Of a DNA stretch of 64,000 bases, positions 61,404-64,000 are shown piece by piece. The translations under genes and the position numbers were made by a program. Each line of letters begins with the position of its first letter. Within the stretch, counting starts at the first letter, position 1. Source of the stretch: Arachis hypogaea (lineage: Eukaryota; Streptophyta; Magnoliopsida; Fabales; Fabaceae). Below the pieces are notes generated by a model. That model saw only the letters and a list, made by a program, of their open reading frames with translations. It had not been told where the DNA came from and ran no database searches. The stretch spans positions 118,832,449 through 118,896,448 of the forward strand of contig NC_092047.1 of assembly GCF_003086295.3 (NCBI RefSeq). The letters are read 5' to 3'.

Positions 61404-63864
61404 ATGAAAATGTCGACCGCACCGTACGATTTGGAACAACAGCAGCAACATCAGAGAAGTGGAGTCGCCGCTTCGTCACAGAGCCCTAGATCTCCGTCGT
61501 CTTCCACGCCCTTCCTCTCCGTCTCCGTTACCGATCCCGTTAAGCTTGGCAATGGCGTCCAAGCCTATATCTCATATCGCGTCATCACCAAAGTATATAC
61601 GCCTCTGTATCACTCTACTTTATTTGTTTATTATTGTTGATTTCGAATCGAGCTTCGATTTGTTGTTGTTGTGTGTGTTTGCATTGGTGAGATTCCGCAA
61701 AGATGGAGCTAGCTAGCTGAAATTGCGATTGAACTCGGCATATGGTTGAGCAGTGTAGTGTAATGTGGATCGCGTGGAATCGTTGTTTTCTTTTTAAGTA
61801 ATTTATTTATATGATATTGTTTTGGATGATGAGTTAAGAGTTCAGTTTAGGGGGTTTTGATGTTTGATGCATTAGGGATCATGATTTGGGCTCAGTAAAT
61901 GCAGTTAAATAACTATTTCTGATGAACTTGCAGAACTGCAATGATTGGTAATGATTGCAGATCACTGTGTGTGTATGTTTGGATTCTGCTTTCACAATTT
62001 AATGAATGCTATGTGCATTTAGGCATTAGTTGTGTTTAAGAATTGGTATTAATTATGGAACACGAGGAGTTTCTCTTATGAGATGTATTGGGGTTCAGGG
62101 AGATGTGTAACTATAAGAATCTGTTATTTCATCATCTGACTTCCATAAATTGGTATGACAGACGAATTTTCCAGAGTACCAGGGGCCTGAGAAGATTGTC
62201 ATCCGACGTTACAGTGACTTTGTGTGGTTACGCGATCGTCTTTTTGAGAAGTATAAAGGAATTTTCATTCCCCCTCTTCCAGAGAAAAGTGCTGTAGGTA
62301 ACATCTAAGCAGACTCTTTCTTGTATGTATCTTGAAGTTTAAACTACCTACTTCCATTGGAAAGCTTATGCCACCTTTAGTTTGATGCTTTAAATGCATC
62401 ATCTTCTTGTTTATATTAATTTTCGGAAGTTAATTACTTAAATCTGCCTTCTCAATTGCTGTAATGAGAACATTTTAAGTGAGGTGTTTTTAGTAGTGAA
62501 AATCCCAGCATAAAAAAAAAGGTGGTGTCCAATGACTGAGTTGAAGGTCCCTGTCATATACTTTACATGTTGCCTAGGTTTTTCAGATTTCTGGTTGAGC
62601 TTAGTGGCCCTGAGCAGTAGTATGGATTGATTCCCTGTTTGAAATATATTCTAGTAAACAACTATGGTCATCATAAGAACAGTTTGCTCATGATCATAAC
62701 TTAATTAGATGGTGACTTGGTCATTCCTGTTGAATGTTCATTCTAAAGGTGTTCTCAAGTTCCACATGTTCTGGTTTATTACTGCAGAGAAATTCCGTTT
62801 CAGTGCTGAATTTATTGAGATGAGGCGGCAAGCGTTGGACCTATTTGTAAATAGGATAGCATCACATCATGAACTTCAACAAAGTGAGGATCTGAGGATG
62901 TTTTTGCAGGCAGAAGAAGAGGTGATGTCTCTCATCCTTGATAAACTAATTTATTCCTCCATGCAGCTTTATATATTCTAGATGTGATTAGCTTTCCTTC
63001 ACTTTCCTTTCGGGTCTCCACTTCTATTGATCTGCCATTTGTAACTTTTTACATTGGAACCTAAATCTTCATTTCAATCTGTGATGAAATAAGCTCTTCA
63101 ATTTGATGATGAGTCTCCTGCAATCACTATCAAATGCTTGCTTTCATATTCTGTGGCTTATATTAGTGATTGATAGATGGAAATTGGAATTATGCTTTAT
63201 GGTTACTGATTTCATAGCTACCATACAAATACAATCACAGTATATTTTGCATATCGTGGGATGTATAAGACTTTGTTGTCCCTGTTCTTTCTCATGAATG
63301 TCTATCTGTCGTATTTATAATATAAGTGCTCTAGTTCTACTCCTTTTCTCACATATGATCTTTAAGTTTTAAGAGGAAAAGAAGTCCTAATTTTAAGCTG
63401 ATTTAATTCAACATACTATGCAGACAATGGAGAGATTAAGGGCCCAAGAGACTGGCATATTCAAGAAGCCATCTGATTTAATGCAGATTTTTAAGGTTAG
63501 ATCTGGTTTAATTCTCTTATGCCTGTTTGTAATGAATGCTATTAATGCATATTCAAAAAGCCATCGCTATGAATACCTGCAATGTAAACAGTTTCTGAAA
63601 TTGCAATTTTTCTGTTGAGACATTTGCTTTCTTGTCTGGGTGCGCTTGCTGTCCGTCCATGTGTTCCTAAGTTCCTAATGCTTATGTTATGTGAATATTG
63701 ACAGGACGTGCAATCTAAAGTGAGTGATGTTGTCCTTGGGAAAGAGAAGCCAGTGGAAGAATCAGATCCTGACTATGAAAAACTGAAACACTACATCTTT
63801 GAGCTTGAAAACCACTTGGCTGAAGCTCAAAAGCACGCATATCGTCTTGTGAAAAGGCATCGAG
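61404..63864 (+). CDS. SNX1: Sorting nexin 1 (PX-BAR protein), 5' part; gene continues past the window
   Basis: Five exons lie in the window: 61404-61592, 62162-62297, 62788-62921, 63424-63495, 63705-63864; the last ends in a GT donor (GAG|GTGATA) and the rest is beyond 64000. About 230 residues are visible. A Gln/Ser-rich N-terminus (residues 1-37) precedes the PX domain, which starts at FLSVSVTDPVKLGNGVQAY and includes IVIRRYSDFVWLRDRL (phosphoinositide-binding Arg-Tyr), FIPPLPEKSAVEKF and FVNRIASHHELQQSEDL. The linker and start of the BAR coiled-coil region follow (DVQSKVSDVVLGKEKP, YEKLKHYIFELENHLAEAQK). SNX1 acts on endosomal tubules with SNX2 and retromer, in vacuolar sorting and PIN2 recycling. 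A second ATG two codons in could also be used. Confidence 0.96.
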
Positions 63865-64000
63865 GTGATAATTGAATTTAATGTTTTGCTTTGGTCTCTA
63901 TTACTGGCTTCTACATCTTTCGTCCATTGTATTCTACCCTTTCCTGCTTCTGTTTTATGTATTGTCGACCCGGGCGATTCTCTGAACTTGATAATGCTCA

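Overview
This is nuclear DNA of a flowering plant. It shows intron-rich genes with GT-AG (and one GC-AG) splice sites, very AT-rich intergenic DNA, and a dense layer of plant transposons. Gene families and repeat types fit a eudicot, most probably a papilionoid legume; Arachis is my guess, from overall repeat style only and at low confidence. No bacterial, organellar, CRISPR or operon-like structure is seen. Exon boundaries below were worked out by hand from frame, phase and splice consensus, and every exon chain closes in phase.

Layout. 111-4366 (-): nine-exon gene for a 542-aa protein of a conserved plant family I cannot name, with one GC-AG intron. 4661-16500: long AT-rich intergenic stretch holding (AT)n arrays, a short Copia-like element with a minisatellite core, a Tourist-like MITE and a large foldback. 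16598-17641 (+): intronless F-box gene. 18591-23060: Ty1-Copia element with intact LTRs and 5-bp target duplication but no gag N-terminus and a frameshifted pol. 24002-25614 (+): ribosomal protein uS5 (RPS2) with a textbook site II/telobox promoter. 26176-35610 (-): three tandem CASP (Casparian strip membrane protein) genes, 197 aa each, with the same exon phases. 36828-43616 (-): SPINDLY (SPY), 17 coding exons, 938 aa. 50112-50771 (-): S40/DUF584 senescence-regulator-like gene. 54735-59593: dead RTE-type LINE with a 21-bp target duplication, into which a 1,644-bp hAT element inserted (perfect 8-bp duplication). A shorter hAT relative lies at 44644-45320. 61404 to the window end (+): 5' half of SORTING NEXIN 1.

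How the genes relate. They are independent plant loci, not a pathway. The one functional cluster is the CASP trio, whose products would act together in the plasma-membrane scaffold of the root endodermis. The three promoters share a TATA box, an ACCATTTCCA-type block and a distal CAACCAAACC block, so co-regulation is likely. I found no convincing evidence of a new multi-gene system. The most original observations are the shared CASP promoter blocks with one CASP copy diverged in its extracellular loops, the minisatellite-bearing short retroelement, and the dated nesting of hAT in LINE.
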